Shown here in pieces: positions 52,982 through 63,598 of a stretch of 64,000 nucleotides of DNA (the stretch's first letter is position 1; every line of letters starts with the position of its first letter). Location of the stretch: contig NZ_BMLC01000001.1 of assembly GCF_014645015.1 (NCBI RefSeq), forward strand, positions 310,001 through 374,000, written 5' to 3'. The stretch comes from Salinibacterium xinjiangense (GTDB lineage: Bacteria; Actinomycetota; Actinomycetes; Actinomycetales; Microbacteriaceae). The notes beneath the pieces are model-generated. The model made no database searches, was not told the DNA's origin, and was given only the letters and a program-made list of their open reading frames with translations. The translations under genes and the position numbers were made by a program.

Positions 52982-54516
52982 TGGATAGCCTCTGCTTTCA
53001 CTCGTGCACTCATGGAGCCAACACAGTCGAAGGAGCTGGCATATTGACCTGAAGCATCCGGGAAGTCTCTGCGCCAATGTGCTCCGCGGGACTCTTCACG
53101 GCGCAGGGCAGCCCGCACGACGAACCACGCGAGATCCAGCAGGTTACGGGTCTCCAGATCATGGATCGACTCGCCCGGCACGGTCCACCGCGTGAGCTGG
53201 CTCGCCGCTGCCTCGAGGCCTTCCGCGGATCGCTCGATGCCCACGAGATCCCACATGAGTCGCTGCAACTCCGCGCGTTCGACGGGCTGCGTGCCAGTGG
53301 TGGGGTCGATCACCGTCACGTCCCGCCGATCGGGCGCGGGCCACGGCTCACCCAGCACCTCGGTGGCACGCCAAGCGAACACGAGAGATTCGAGCAGCGA
53401 ATTAGATGCGAGCCTGTTCGCGCCATGAACACCCGTGCACGCGACCTCGCCGACCGCGAACAGCCCTTCCAGCGACGTACGCCCGTAGGCGTCCGTGCGA
53501 ATTCCCCCCATCCAGTAGTGCGCCGCGGGCGTCACGGGGATCGGAGTTGTCGCCCAGTCGAAACCGTTAGCCGTGCACGACCGGTCAATACCGGGGAAGC
53601 GCTGCTCAAGGAACTCGCGGCCGAGGGATGTGGCATCCAGCAGCACGGGGCGACCGCCCTGTGCCGCCATCGCCGACGCGATTCCCCGGGCCACGACGTC
53701 ACGCGGGGCAAGCTCGCCGTCGGGGTGCACGTCGAACATGAAGCGGCGTCCGGCCTCATCCAGCAATGCTGCACCCTCGCCACGCACAGCCTCAGAGACC
53801 AGCGGGGTGCCAGCAACGGCGAGCGCCGTCGGATGGAACTGGTAAAACTCGAGATCGGCGAGCTCGACGCCAGCACGGAGCGCCGCAGCCGTGCCATCAC
53901 CGGTCGCGACCAGCGGATTCGTCGTGTGAGTGTAAAGCTGCCCGGCACCACCACTGGCGAGAATCACGATGTCTGCAGCGATCACGCGACGGTCACCGTC
54001 GGGATCGACGACCTCGATGCCGCTGACCCGGCGCTCGGGACCGCTGTCGTCGATCACGAGGTCCCGCATGAAGGTGTTTTCGTGCACTTCGAGGGCGAGG
54101 TGTCGCACCGCAGCAACCAGCGCTGTCTCGATCACCAGCCCCGTGGCATCCCCACCGGCATGGATGACGCGTCGCGCGGAATGCGCCGCCTCATGCCCGC
54201 GCTCGAGTTCCCCATTGATGCGGTCGAACTCCACGCCCAGCGCGATCAGGTCGCGAACCCGACCCGGACCCTCCGCGCACAGGATGTCCACCGTTGTGGC
54301 ATCGCACAGTCCGTCGCCTGCCCGCACGGTATCTGCGGCATGCGCCTCGGGGCTGTCATCGGGGAAAAGCGCCGCCGCGATGCCACCCTGGGCGTATTTC
54401 GTGTTGCTCTCGCCGAGATCCGCTTTGGTCACCAGCACCACGTCATGCTCGGCGCTCGCACGATAGGCGGCGATCAGTCCGGCAATTCCGGTGCCGACGA
54501 TGACGATCCTGGCCAT
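52978..54516 (-). CDS. nadB: L-aspartate oxidase
   Basis: 512 residues. FAD enzyme that oxidises L-aspartate to iminoaspartate. N-terminal FAD motif VGTGIAGLIAAY, the family segment ESNTKYAQGGIAAAL and HPTAL, and the C-terminal helical domain of the fumarate reductase type. The ATG overlaps the nadA stop as TGATG. Confidence 0.96.
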   Translation of the reverse strand: MARIVIVGTGIAGLIAAYRASAEHDVVLVTKADLGESNTKYAQGGIAAALFPDDSPEAHAADTVRAGDGLCDATTVDILCAEGPGRVRDLIALGVEFDRINGELERGHEAAHSARRVIHAGGDATGLVIETALVAAVRHLALEVHENTFMRDLVIDDSGPERRVSGIEVVDPDGDRRVIAADIVILASGGAGQLYTHTTNPLVATGDGTAAALRAGVELADLEFYQFHPTALAVAGTPLVSEAVRGEGAALLDEAGRRFMFDVHPDGELAPRDVVARGIASAMAAQGGRPVLLDATSLGREFLEQRFPGIDRSCTANGFDWATTPIPVTPAAHYWMGGIRTDAYGRTSLEGLFAVGEVACTGVHGANRLASNSLLESLVFAWRATEVLGEPWPAPDRRDVTVIDPTTGTQPVERAELQRLMWDLVGIERSAEGLEAAASQLTRWTVPGESIHDLETRNLLDLAWFVVRAALRREESRGAHWRRDFPDASGQYASSFDCVGSMSARVKAEAIQ

Positions 54517-55793
54517 CAGGCCACGACCGGGGTGGCGGCAGGCCGTACAGCGAGCATGCGCTCAAGGGCCACACGGGCGCCGGTGGCGACATCTGCCGGC
54601 ACTGAGATCTGGTTGATGACCTCGCCTCGCACGAGCCCCTCGAGCACCCAGGCGAGGTAGCCGGGATGGATGCGGTACATCGTCGAGCACGGGCAGATCA
54701 CGGGATCGAGGCAGAAGATCCGGTGTTGCGGATACTCCGCCGCCAGCCGGTTGACCATGTTGATCTCGGTGCCGATGGCGAAAGTCGTCGGTTCGGTTGC
54801 CGCGGCGACAGCTTTCCGGATGTAGTCGGTCGATCCCGCCTCATCTGCTGCATCGACGACGGCCATCGGACATTCCGGATGCACGATCACCCTGACCCCG
54901 ACGTGCGCCGCTCGCGCCGCCTCGATCTGCGCGACCGTGAAACGCTTGTGCACGCTGCAGAATCCGTGCCAGAGGATGACCTTCGCGTCGAGGACATCGC
55001 TCCCGGCATTACCGCCGAGTGGCTTATGCGGGTTCCACATCGGCATGAGTTCGACGGGGATTCCCATCGCCTTCGCGGTGTTGCGCCCCAGGTGCTGGTC
55101 GGGGAAGAACAGCACGCGCTGCCCGCGTTCGAACGCCCACTCCAGCACGGTTGCCGCATTCGAACTCGTGCAGACGATTCCGCCATTGCGGCCGCAAAAA
55201 TCTTTCAGCGCCGCCGACGAATTCATATAGGTGACGGGGATGATCGGAACCCTGCCTGCGGCATCCGGCGCTGTGCCGTAGACCTCGGCCAACTGCTCCC
55301 AGCAATCCTCCACCGAATCGATGTCGGCCATATCGGCCATCGAACAGCCCGCTGCAAGGTTCGGGAGGATGACGGCCTGGCCCGGCTTCGCGAGGATATC
55401 CGCCGTTTCAGCCATGAAGTGCACACCGCAGAAGATGATCGCCTCGGCGTCGGGCACAGTCTGGGCGGCGTTGGCGAGTTGGAAGGAATCCCCCAGGAAG
55501 TCGGCGTGCTGCACGACCTCGTCACGCTGGTAGAAGTGTCCGAGCACAACCGCGCGGCTTCCGAGAAGCTGTTTGGCCGCACGGATGCGTTCGTTCAGTT
55601 GATCATTCGATGCGTGCTGGTATTCCAGCGGTAACTGGCCCTGGCGAGGTGACCCTGTCGGGATCACGTCGCCCATCGACGAACCGGGTCCGTAGCCGGG
55701 CGTTCCGAGGTCCAGGGTCCACGGACCCTCGGCAAGTTCGGGGGCACAGCTCTCCCCCGGGGCGCTCCGGATGATGGCGTCAACTGATGGCAC
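54516..55793 (-). CDS. nadA: Quinolinate synthase
   Basis: 425 residues. [4Fe-4S] enzyme that condenses iminoaspartate with dihydroxyacetone phosphate. Likely cluster Cys residues lie in NLAAGCSMAD, GIVCTSSNA and the C-terminal CPCSTM. GTG 55793 is chosen because AGGGAG lies upstream and it overlaps the end of the NrtR gene by 14 bases; a longer frame would read through that gene in another frame and was rejected. Confidence 0.95.
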   Translation of the reverse strand: MPSVDAIIRSAPGESCAPELAEGPWTLDLGTPGYGPGSSMGDVIPTGSPRQGQLPLEYQHASNDQLNERIRAAKQLLGSRAVVLGHFYQRDEVVQHADFLGDSFQLANAAQTVPDAEAIIFCGVHFMAETADILAKPGQAVILPNLAAGCSMADMADIDSVEDCWEQLAEVYGTAPDAAGRVPIIPVTYMNSSAALKDFCGRNGGIVCTSSNAATVLEWAFERGQRVLFFPDQHLGRNTAKAMGIPVELMPMWNPHKPLGGNAGSDVLDAKVILWHGFCSVHKRFTVAQIEAARAAHVGVRVIVHPECPMAVVDAADEAGSTDYIRKAVAAATEPTTFAIGTEINMVNRLAAEYPQHRIFCLDPVICPCSTMYRIHPGYLAWVLEGLVRGEVINQISVPADVATGARVALERMLAVRPAATPVVA

Positions 55794-56493
55794 GATTACT
55801 CCCTGTCTTCTCTCGGCTGATGGGGCCGTTGTCGACCACCTCGATGGTCTGGTTGTAGCGATAGAGCTTCGGCGGGCGATGACGCCCGCCAGAGACCACC
55901 GCTCCCGTCGGAACAAGCGTCGATGCGACCTGGCGTCGGAAATTCGCGGGATCCAGCGGACGACGCAGCACGGCCTCGTGCACCTCACGCAGGTCGGTGA
56001 GGGTGAAAGTCTCGCCGAGGAATGCCTGGGCTATACGGCTGTACTCGAGCTTGGTTCGCAGTCGCCACAGCGCGTAGTCGATGATCACGTTGTGATCGAA
56101 GGCGAGCTCGGGCAGGTCATCGGCCGGGAACCACCGCACGTTCTCGCCCTCAGTCGCCCGCTCGGCCTGGTCTGCGCGCACGAGCGCCCAGTAGACGATG
56201 GAGACGACGCGACCGGAGGGCGAGCGGTCCACATTACCGAAGGCATACAGCTGTTCGAGGTACGTCGGCTCGAGGGCTGTGGTCTCGAGCAGGTTGCGGG
56301 ATGCGGCATCCGCCAGCCCCTCCTCGGCGCGCACCCACCCACCGGGCAGTGCCCAGCGTCCGCCGAACGGCTCGGTGATGCGGCGCACGAGCGGGATCCA
56401 GAGCGCGCCGAGCCCTGACTCGGCGTCGGAGCGCAGCGCGAAAATGACCGTAGACACGGCCAGCGGAATCCCGTCTCGCGGTGAGGCTGCCAT
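55780..56493 (-). CDS. nrtR: NrtR-type NUDIX regulator of NAD synthesis
   Basis: 237 residues. The N-terminal NUDIX-like domain has a degenerate Nudix box (GGWVRAEEGLADAASRNLLETTAL lacks the REUxEE acidic pair), fitting a sensor rather than a hydrolase. The C-terminal winged helix ends with the usual HRPPKLYRYN. NrtR binds ADP-ribose or related NAD metabolites and represses nad genes. It is the first gene of nrtR-nadA-nadB-nadC-desulfurase. Two palindromes of the NrtR type flank the promoter just upstream, pointing to autoregulation. GAGGGG precedes the ATG. Confidence 0.93.
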   Translation of the reverse strand: MAASPRDGIPLAVSTVIFALRSDAESGLGALWIPLVRRITEPFGGRWALPGGWVRAEEGLADAASRNLLETTALEPTYLEQLYAFGNVDRSPSGRVVSIVYWALVRADQAERATEGENVRWFPADDLPELAFDHNVIIDYALWRLRTKLEYSRIAQAFLGETFTLTDLREVHEAVLRRPLDPANFRRQVASTLVPTGAVVSGGRHRPPKLYRYNQTIEVVDNGPISREKTGSNRAIS

Positions 56494-56511
56494 CGTGTAT
56501 CCCCTCAGTAA

Positions 56512-56526
56512 AGGTCTTTATGACCT
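56512..56526. promoter_or_regulatory. NrtR operator O1
   Basis: Perfect palindrome AGGTC-N5-GACCT, right at the predicted transcription start and 19 bases before the nrtR ATG. It would block promoter clearance. Confidence 0.8.
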
Positions 56527-56532
56527 GAAGAG

Positions 56533-56561
56533 AGTGTAACACTTCGGGTCAGCCTGACCAA
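56533..56561 (-). promoter_or_regulatory. Promoter of the nrtR-nad operon
   Basis: On the minus strand TTGGTC (56556-56561) and TACACT (56533-56538) are separated by 17 bases. Start of transcription is expected near 56526. O2 overlaps the -35 and spacer, O1 the start point. Confidence 0.75.
56547..56559. promoter_or_regulatory. NrtR operator O2
   Basis: Perfect palindrome GGTCAG-C-CTGACC, also of GGTC-N5-GACC form. It is 34 bases from O1, about three helical turns, so both sites face the same side of the DNA. Confidence 0.75.
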
Positions 56562-56614
56562 AAGACTGAGGGCGGCTTCACAGCCACGCCCGCACTTCCC
56601 ACCGCCCCGCCCCC

Positions 56615-56712
56615 CTTTCGGAAATTCAGGAACTGCGCAGCCGCGCGGCGACGCGCGCCGCCAGGCTCCGGCTTTCGGATTCGGCGAGACCGCGACACTT
56701 CCTGAATTTCCA
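56615..56712. repeat. Inverted-repeat element, copy C
   Basis: Left arm CTTTCGGAAATTCAGGAACT (56615-56634) is intact. The right arm ACTTCCTGAATTTCC (from 56697) is decayed at its outer end, reading CAACG instead of CGAAAG. It lies 38 bases after the uppS stop and before the NAD promoter region. Confidence 0.9.
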
Positions 56713-56750
56713 ACGTCAGGGGGTCGCGGACAGGTCGAGCGGCTCCCGCC

Positions 56751-57554
56751 TCAGGCAGTCGGGGTGTCGATCGCGCCACCGAATCGGCGGTTGCGATTCG
56801 CGTACGTCATGATTCCCTGCCAGAGATCTTCACGCGTGAAATCAGGCCAGAGCGTGTCGAGAAACACCATCTCGGCGTATGCGCTCTGCCACAGCATGAA
56901 GTTGCTCGTGCGCTGCTCCCCCGAGCTGCGCAGGAACAGGTCGACATCGGGCAGGTCGGGCACGTACAGATGCTTCTGGATGGTTTTCTCCGAGATCCCG
57001 GACGGCTTAAGCCGCCCCGCCGCAACCTCATCCGCAAGCGCCCGAACGGCGTCCGTGATCTCGTTGCGCCCGCCGTAGTTGATGCACATCGTGAGCGTCA
57101 GGGTCGAGTTCTGCGCCGTGAGTCGTTCGGCGAACTGCAGTTCATTGATGACCGAGCCCCACAGCCGCGGGCGGCGCCCGGCCCAGCGGATTCGCACCCC
57201 CCACTCGTTGAGCTGGTCGCGCCGGCGGTGCAGCACGTCACGGTTGTAGCCCATCAGGAATCGAACCTCGTCGGGCGAGCGCTTCCAGTTCTCGGTGGAG
57301 AACGCATAAACACTCAGGTGCTTGACCCCGACCTGAATCGCTCCGGCCACCACCTCCAGCAGGCTTGCCTCGCCAGCCTTGTGGCCCTCGATGCGTGTGA
57401 GGCCTCGAGCGTTGGCCCAGCGACCGTTGCCATCCATGACGATCGCGATATGTTCGGGCACAGCTTTGCGTGGGAACGCCGGCGGTTGGATACCCGTCCA
57501 GTCGATGGGGCGAAACTCGACCGCATCCTTGTGGGTCTTCCCGACGGGACTCAT
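56751..57554 (-). CDS. uppS: Isoprenyl (undecaprenyl-type) diphosphate synthase
   Basis: 267 residues. cis-Prenyltransferase that makes the lipid carrier for cell-wall synthesis. Motifs: [28 protein letters not shown] and [19 protein letters not shown]. The ATG at 57554 overlaps the recO stop as ATGA; a 107-residue N-terminal extension in the same frame is a shadow of recO. Chain length of the product cannot be read from sequence. Confidence 0.96.
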   Translation of the reverse strand: MSPVGKTHKDAVEFRPIDWTGIQPPAFPRKAVPEHIAIVMDGNGRWANARGLTRIEGHKAGEASLLEVVAGAIQVGVKHLSVYAFSTENWKRSPDEVRFLMGYNRDVLHRRRDQLNEWGVRIRWAGRRPRLWGSVINELQFAERLTAQNSTLTLTMCINYGGRNEITDAVRALADEVAAGRLKPSGISEKTIQKHLYVPDLPDVDLFLRSSGEQRTSNFMLWQSAYAEMVFLDTLWPDFTREDLWQGIMTYANRNRRFGGAIDTPTA

Positions 57555-58312
57555 GCCGTGCGGCCGATCCGGGCGGGCCCGGCGTCGGTGGAACGATCGA
57601 CGTGCTGCAGCGAACGCAGCGATCGCTCGAGATGGAACTGCGCATACGCCGCGACAACACCGCTCGCCTGGTTGCGTGCGCGATCGTCCGCCGCCTCGGC
57701 GGCCTCCCACCGGCCCTCGATAAGTGCACCGAGAAGGTCCAGGGTGTCGAGGTCGAGCCGCGGAGCGCCGGGAGGGGCGACCTCGTCTGCGACGACCCCA
57801 CCCAGCTGTGCGACGAAGACCGTGTGAGGTCCGGGCGCGCCGGTGACGGCGCAGTCTTCGAAACTGGGCGCCCATCCCGCGATCGACAGCGACCGCAACA
57901 GGTACGAGTCGAGGGTAAGGCTCGGGTGGTGCTCCCGCCGTGCGAGCGAACGCAGGGCCCCCACCAGCAGGAGGTATTGCTGCAGGCTGCCATCATCATC
58001 CGTGATCTTGTCGGCCGTCTCGATCATGGCGCTTGCCGCGGTGTAGCTCGCATAGTCGTCAGCTATCTCCGCGCCGTACGACCCGAGGGACTCTGCCTGC
58101 TGGATGATGTCGAGGCTCCGACCGACGTAACACTGCACGTCGGCGACCATCATCGGCTCCAGTCGTGCGCCGAACTTCGACGCCGTGCGACGAACTCCCT
58201 TGGCTACGGCGCGGATCTTGCCGTGCTGCCGAGAGAGCATCGTCACGATGCGATCGGCTTCACCCAGTTTGTGGGTGCGCAGCACAACGGCTTCGTCACG
58301 GTAGGTCGGCAC
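57551..58312 (-). CDS. recO: DNA repair protein RecO
   Basis: 253 residues. Recombination mediator that loads RecA with RecR. The N-terminal OB-fold begins [25 protein letters not shown], and the central helical region with [13 protein letters not shown] replaces the four-Cys zinc site of some RecO proteins by a single Cys. GTG start with GATAAT six bases upstream: a leaderless pattern. Confidence 0.94.
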   Translation of the reverse strand: MPTYRDEAVVLRTHKLGEADRIVTMLSRQHGKIRAVAKGVRRTASKFGARLEPMMVADVQCYVGRSLDIIQQAESLGSYGAEIADDYASYTAASAMIETADKITDDDGSLQQYLLLVGALRSLARREHHPSLTLDSYLLRSLSIAGWAPSFEDCAVTGAPGPHTVFVAQLGGVVADEVAPPGAPRLDLDTLDLLGALIEGRWEAAEAADDRARNQASGVVAAYAQFHLERSLRSLQHVDRSTDAGPARIGRTA

Positions 58313-58444
58313 ACCACGATTATCCTCTCCTCCACCGTCAGTTTCTGGATGCCCGGCCGACAGGCTCGACGGATCCGCTCGACAGCAACGGCGAACCGGT
58401 GGTGCCGCAGCAGGCGGTCACGCTCGCCATGGTACGAATAGAGC

Positions 58445-59101
58445 GTGACTCCCACGTTCGTGATCCCCCTGTGGGCCGACCTGCTCGCCATCGGCATCGG
58501 AGCGGCGCAGGGTGCGCTGTTCGCTGCCCAGTTCCGGGACCGCAGGCTCGACCTGCTCGGCGTCGCCATCATCGGCGTCGCAACCGGCTTCGGCGGAGGA
58601 ATCCTGCGCGATGTGCTGCTGGCACAGGTGCCTGCAGCCCTGACCAGCAACTGGTACCTGATCGTGGCGACCGGCGCCGCCCTCATGGGCATGCTGCTCG
58701 AGCGTCTCATCTCCCGGCTGGGTCCGCTCGTCACCGTGCTCGACGCGCTCACCATCGGGCTCTTCGGCGCGATCGGTACGACGAAGGCACTGGCGATCGG
58801 TCTTCCGGAGGTACCGGCGATCTTCGTCGGCGTGCTGTCGGCCGTGGGCGGCTCGATCCTGCGCGACCTGCTCCTGAACCGGCCGATCGCGCTGATGCAC
58901 GTCGGTTCGCTCTACGCCCTGGCTGCCGTGGCGGGCACCGGCACACTCACGCTGCTGCTGCGGCTCGACGTCGACGTGTTTCTCGCCGCATCGTCGTGCG
59001 TCGCCCTGACCTTCGGCGTCCGAATTCTCGCGGTGCTGTTCAACTGGACGCTGCCGGAACAGCGCGCCATCGAAAAGATGCCGCGCATCCGCCGTCGTTG
59101 A
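58445..59101 (+). CDS. TRIC-type cation channel (UPF0126)
   Basis: 218 residues with seven hydrophobic helices in two repeats of three plus one. Each repeat holds the family glycine motif: GFGGGILRDVLL and GGSILRDLLL. Prokaryotic TRIC homologues are trimeric potassium-permeable channels. GTG start, divergent from recO, with no clear ribosome-binding site. Tail to tail with leuA across repeat copy D. Confidence 0.92.
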   Translation: MTPTFVIPLWADLLAIGIGAAQGALFAAQFRDRRLDLLGVAIIGVATGFGGGILRDVLLAQVPAALTSNWYLIVATGAALMGMLLERLISRLGPLVTVLDALTIGLFGAIGTTKALAIGLPEVPAIFVGVLSAVGGSILRDLLLNRPIALMHVGSLYALAAVAGTGTLTLLLRLDVDVFLAASSCVALTFGVRILAVLFNWTLPEQRAIEKMPRIRRR

Positions 59102-59118
59102 CCCCCCGACCGCGATCC

Positions 59119-59207
59119 CTTTCGGAAATTCAGGAACTCAGCGCGATCTCGTCCCGGGGAACCGCGTAGTACGCCGTCCGATGTCGGACTTCCTGAATTT
59201 CCGAAAG
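59119..59207. repeat. Inverted-repeat element, copy D
   Basis: Arms CTTTCGGAAATTCAGGAACT (59119-59138) and ACTTCCTGAATTTCCGAAAG (59188-59207) pair along almost the full length with 49 bases between, the shortest copy. It lies between two convergent genes, 18 bases after the TRIC stop and 34 bases after the leuA stop. Confidence 0.95.
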
Positions 59208-59240
59208 GTGGGCACGCACGCGCGCCAACCTCGCTCGGAT

Positions 59241-61007
<1,767 letters not shown>

Positions 61008-61064
61008 TTAGCTCTTTCGTCTGATTGAGGAGTCAGCCCACGGCGCTTTGTGACAGCGCGGTCT

Positions 61065-61102
61065 CCGCGACGAGTGAGGCCTGAAGCTAGGACTCGTCGC
61101 GG
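61065..61102 (-). promoter_or_regulatory. leuA attenuator hairpin
   Basis: Perfect 11-bp stem CCGCGACGAGT (61065-61075) with ACTCGTCGCGG (61092-61102). The 5' arm on the transcript is the end of the leader peptide coding sequence, so a ribosome finishing the peptide would cover it, whereas one stalled at the Leu codons would not. A second, weaker dyad lies nearer to leuA (around 61040-61062). Confidence 0.7.
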
Positions 61103-61128
61103 CAGCTAAGAAGGAGCAGACCGAACAC
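61087..61128 (-). CDS. leuA leader peptide
   Basis: 13 residues, MFGLLLLSCRDES, from GTG 61128. The Leu codons CTG CTC CTT CTT are consecutive. TATTCT lies exactly six bases upstream (61135-61140), so the message probably starts at the GTG itself. Position 86 bases before leuA and the overlap of its end with the attenuator stem fit a transcription-attenuation leader. Confidence 0.8.
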   Translation of the reverse strand: MFGLLLLSCRDES

Positions 61129-61144
61129 AACAAGAGAATACCAC

Positions 61145-63598
61145 TCAACGAAGGCCGCGGACGAGTGCCGTCGACTCCCGGAGCGTGAGTTCAGGCAGAT
61201 AGCAACGTGCGATTGCCACCGCCATCGCCGGGAGCGACATGGCGTCAGGGTAGGCAAGGTACAGCGGGACCAGCCGCGGCTGAAACTTCTGCTTGAAATT
61301 GAGGAGCGACCGAAAGCCGTAAACGGGTTCGAGTGACGTGCCGAGCATCCCGAGGACACGGTCGAGCGGCGACGACTTCTCGTCGGTGGGTGCCACCGCG
61401 AGCGGTGCACCCGAGAGACTGAGGAAGTCGAGACCGTCGAGCTGTGCTCGGACGGCAGCTTCGGCAATCACAAACTCCATGACTCCATTCATGCCGTCGG
61501 CGCGCCTGCGCATGAAGTCGAGAGTCCTGCCTGTAATTACGCCATCGGTCCAGGTTGGCAGCCAGCTCGTCACCGCCTGCACAGTGCCAGCCCCGTCGGC
61601 CGCGATCCCGAGCAACACGTCCGGATCGCGCAATTCCTCGAGGCCGCCGAGCGTGAAGCCAAGCTCTGGTAATTTCTTCTCCACTACCCACAGTTCCGAA
61701 ATCTCGGCGACCTGGTTTGCGGTGTGCGTCGACAGTTCACGCCAGGTGCTCCAGCTCACCTTCACTCCCTCACGCGCTGCGCGGTTGACAGACGAGCGCA
61801 CGTCCTGCCATTTCTTTCCCGTCATCTTCCACGTGGCTGGATCGATGACCGTCTCCTCCGCGACAACCGTGGTTGACCAGCCAAGTTCGGTGAGCAGGCG
61901 CGCCCATCGCTCGTGGACTCCGTAGAACGCGGGAGTCCACGCGTTCGAGTCACAGAAGGTGATGAAGGCCCCGATCGCCTCTCTGGGATCCAGCGGCTCG
62001 CCTACCGGCGCGCTCGTGGTCACCGCGCAACCGTTTACGACGCGATAGGCGATGGCCATGCTGCGCTCCGAGTTGAACCAGTAGCTGTTGCCAGCCCACG
62101 TGCCCGGGAACGACATCGATCCGCCTGCGGAGCGTTCGAGTGCGAGAAACTCGGCCCTCTCACTTGCCGAGGAGCCAGCGGACCTGCTTTCGCGCAGCAA
62201 CACGACGACAGCCACCAGCAATGCCGTCCAGAGCAGGGGACCCACGCCGTGGTAGAGCAGGCGAGAGGCGAGACCTGTCGGTACAAAGTCCCGCAATTCG
62301 GCGTCCAGAAATGACACGGGGATGAAGCGTTCGGGCAAATCTGCGAGGAGATCACCGAATCCGACGGTCGGGTTGAATTGACCGGCGAGCAGCGATCCGC
62401 CAAGCAAATAGCCACCGGACGCCACTGCGACCGCGATAACAACGATGCTCAGGAATCGGCGCGCAGCCTTCGCCCGCGGCTGACGCGGGAAGTGCCGACG
62501 CTGGGACAGAACGATCAGGGCGAAGAGCACCGGCAACACTGCATTGGCCGCGATCCACACTCCGAACTCTGGTGACTGCCCCGCCCGTAGCGCAGCATGA
62601 GAGGCTGAACCGATCACAGGCACAATGCCGAAATAGAAGCCGGCGAGGACCCCATTGGCCGCGGCAATCGCTGACACGACATAGATCGCGGCCCGGCGAC
62701 CATGCAGAAGTCCGTACGCACCTATCAGCATTATCGCGAGGGGCAGCAACGCCAGCACCACGACCGAGGCGCCCTGGCCAGAGTGGGATTCCCACTGTTC
62801 GTAGCAGGCGCGTGCGGGGCCGGAGACTGCGCACGGCTCCCCCCCGCTGCGCGACGGCGGCATGACTGCGGTGGTGAAAGCGCCGAGTGGCGACAGAAAT
62901 CCGAACCGAGCGTGCGAAACGAGTGTGATGACAGGGCCCAACGCGAACACGACTGCGGCGGCCGCCAACAACACCCTGGTCTCGTGATGCGAGCTCGTCC
63001 AGCGCTCCACACGCAGACGCCGCCTGGTCAGGAGGGAACCGAGCAGCAGCCCGACCAGCGCGGCGAGCAACCGATACAGATCCGACGGCTGCCCCGAATA
63101 GAGCAGGAACACGACAGTAGACCCCACGACCATGAAACGGAGTCGACGACGCCAGAGCACCGAGGCGAATGCGCTCGCGACGGCCACAGTACCCACGATG
63201 GGGCTCAGTGGGTCGAGCGTGACCACACCGCGCACCGCATCCGCCCAGTACTCCCCAGCGAACACGCCGAGCGACTCGATGCCAAGTCCCAGGGTGGATG
63301 CAGCAACTCCCGTCACCGCGAAAGCGAGAACCGTGCGGGCTGTGCCCATCAAACGCTCGGCCGCTCCGACCCCGACGGCGGCAGCCCCGAGGACGATCAG
63401 GAGTTGAGCCAGGTTGTCGACAAAAAAATCGGTCGTGATGAACGACCACCACTCATGGCGACCGAGAGCCGCGAGATCCGCACCGACGAGTCGCCTCACT
63501 GCGGAAGACGGCCCATTCACCGGACCGGTCACGACTGCAACCGTGAGCAGCACAGCGAGGAGCGCAGCGGTGAAGGGGGTACGCCGTAGTCTTCTCAC
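61145..63598 (-). CDS. MprF-like lysyl/alanyl-phosphatidylglycerol synthase with rhomboid-like membrane part
   Basis: 817 residues. The N-terminal 470 residues hold about a dozen hydrophobic helices; the first six resemble a rhomboid-like fold. The C-terminal third (about 490-800) is the DUF2156 / LPG-synthase GNAT-like domain (FPGTWAGNSYWFNSERSMAIAYR, DPREAIGAFITFC, FMRRRADGMNGVMEFVIAEAA). Such proteins transfer an amino acid from aminoacyl-tRNA to a membrane lipid, lowering surface charge and giving resistance to cationic peptides. The GTG start overlaps the esterase stop as GTGA. Which amino acid is used cannot be predicted. Confidence 0.85.
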   Translation of the reverse strand: MRRLRRTPFTAALLAVLLTVAVVTGPVNGPSSAVRRLVGADLAALGRHEWWSFITTDFFVDNLAQLLIVLGAAAVGVGAAERLMGTARTVLAFAVTGVAASTLGLGIESLGVFAGEYWADAVRGVVTLDPLSPIVGTVAVASAFASVLWRRRLRFMVVGSTVVFLLYSGQPSDLYRLLAALVGLLLGSLLTRRRLRVERWTSSHHETRVLLAAAAVVFALGPVITLVSHARFGFLSPLGAFTTAVMPPSRSGGEPCAVSGPARACYEQWESHSGQGASVVVLALLPLAIMLIGAYGLLHGRRAAIYVVSAIAAANGVLAGFYFGIVPVIGSASHAALRAGQSPEFGVWIAANAVLPVLFALIVLSQRRHFPRQPRAKAARRFLSIVVIAVAVASGGYLLGGSLLAGQFNPTVGFGDLLADLPERFIPVSFLDAELRDFVPTGLASRLLYHGVGPLLWTALLVAVVVLLRESRSAGSSASERAEFLALERSAGGSMSFPGTWAGNSYWFNSERSMAIAYRVVNGCAVTTSAPVGEPLDPREAIGAFITFCDSNAWTPAFYGVHERWARLLTELGWSTTVVAEETVIDPATWKMTGKKWQDVRSSVNRAAREGVKVSWSTWRELSTHTANQVAEISELWVVEKKLPELGFTLGGLEELRDPDVLLGIAADGAGTVQAVTSWLPTWTDGVITGRTLDFMRRRADGMNGVMEFVIAEAAVRAQLDGLDFLSLSGAPLAVAPTDEKSSPLDRVLGMLGTSLEPVYGFRSLLNFKQKFQPRLVPLYLAYPDAMSLPAMAVAIARCYLPELTLRESTALVRGLR

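Noticed and set aside
55794-55988. N-terminal extension of nadA
   Set aside because: It lies inside nrtR in another frame; GTG 55793 has a ribosome-binding site and gives the normal length.
57555-57875. N-terminal extension of uppS
   Set aside because: It overlaps recO in another frame and is Arg-rich shadow sequence; the ATGA overlap start fits the family length.
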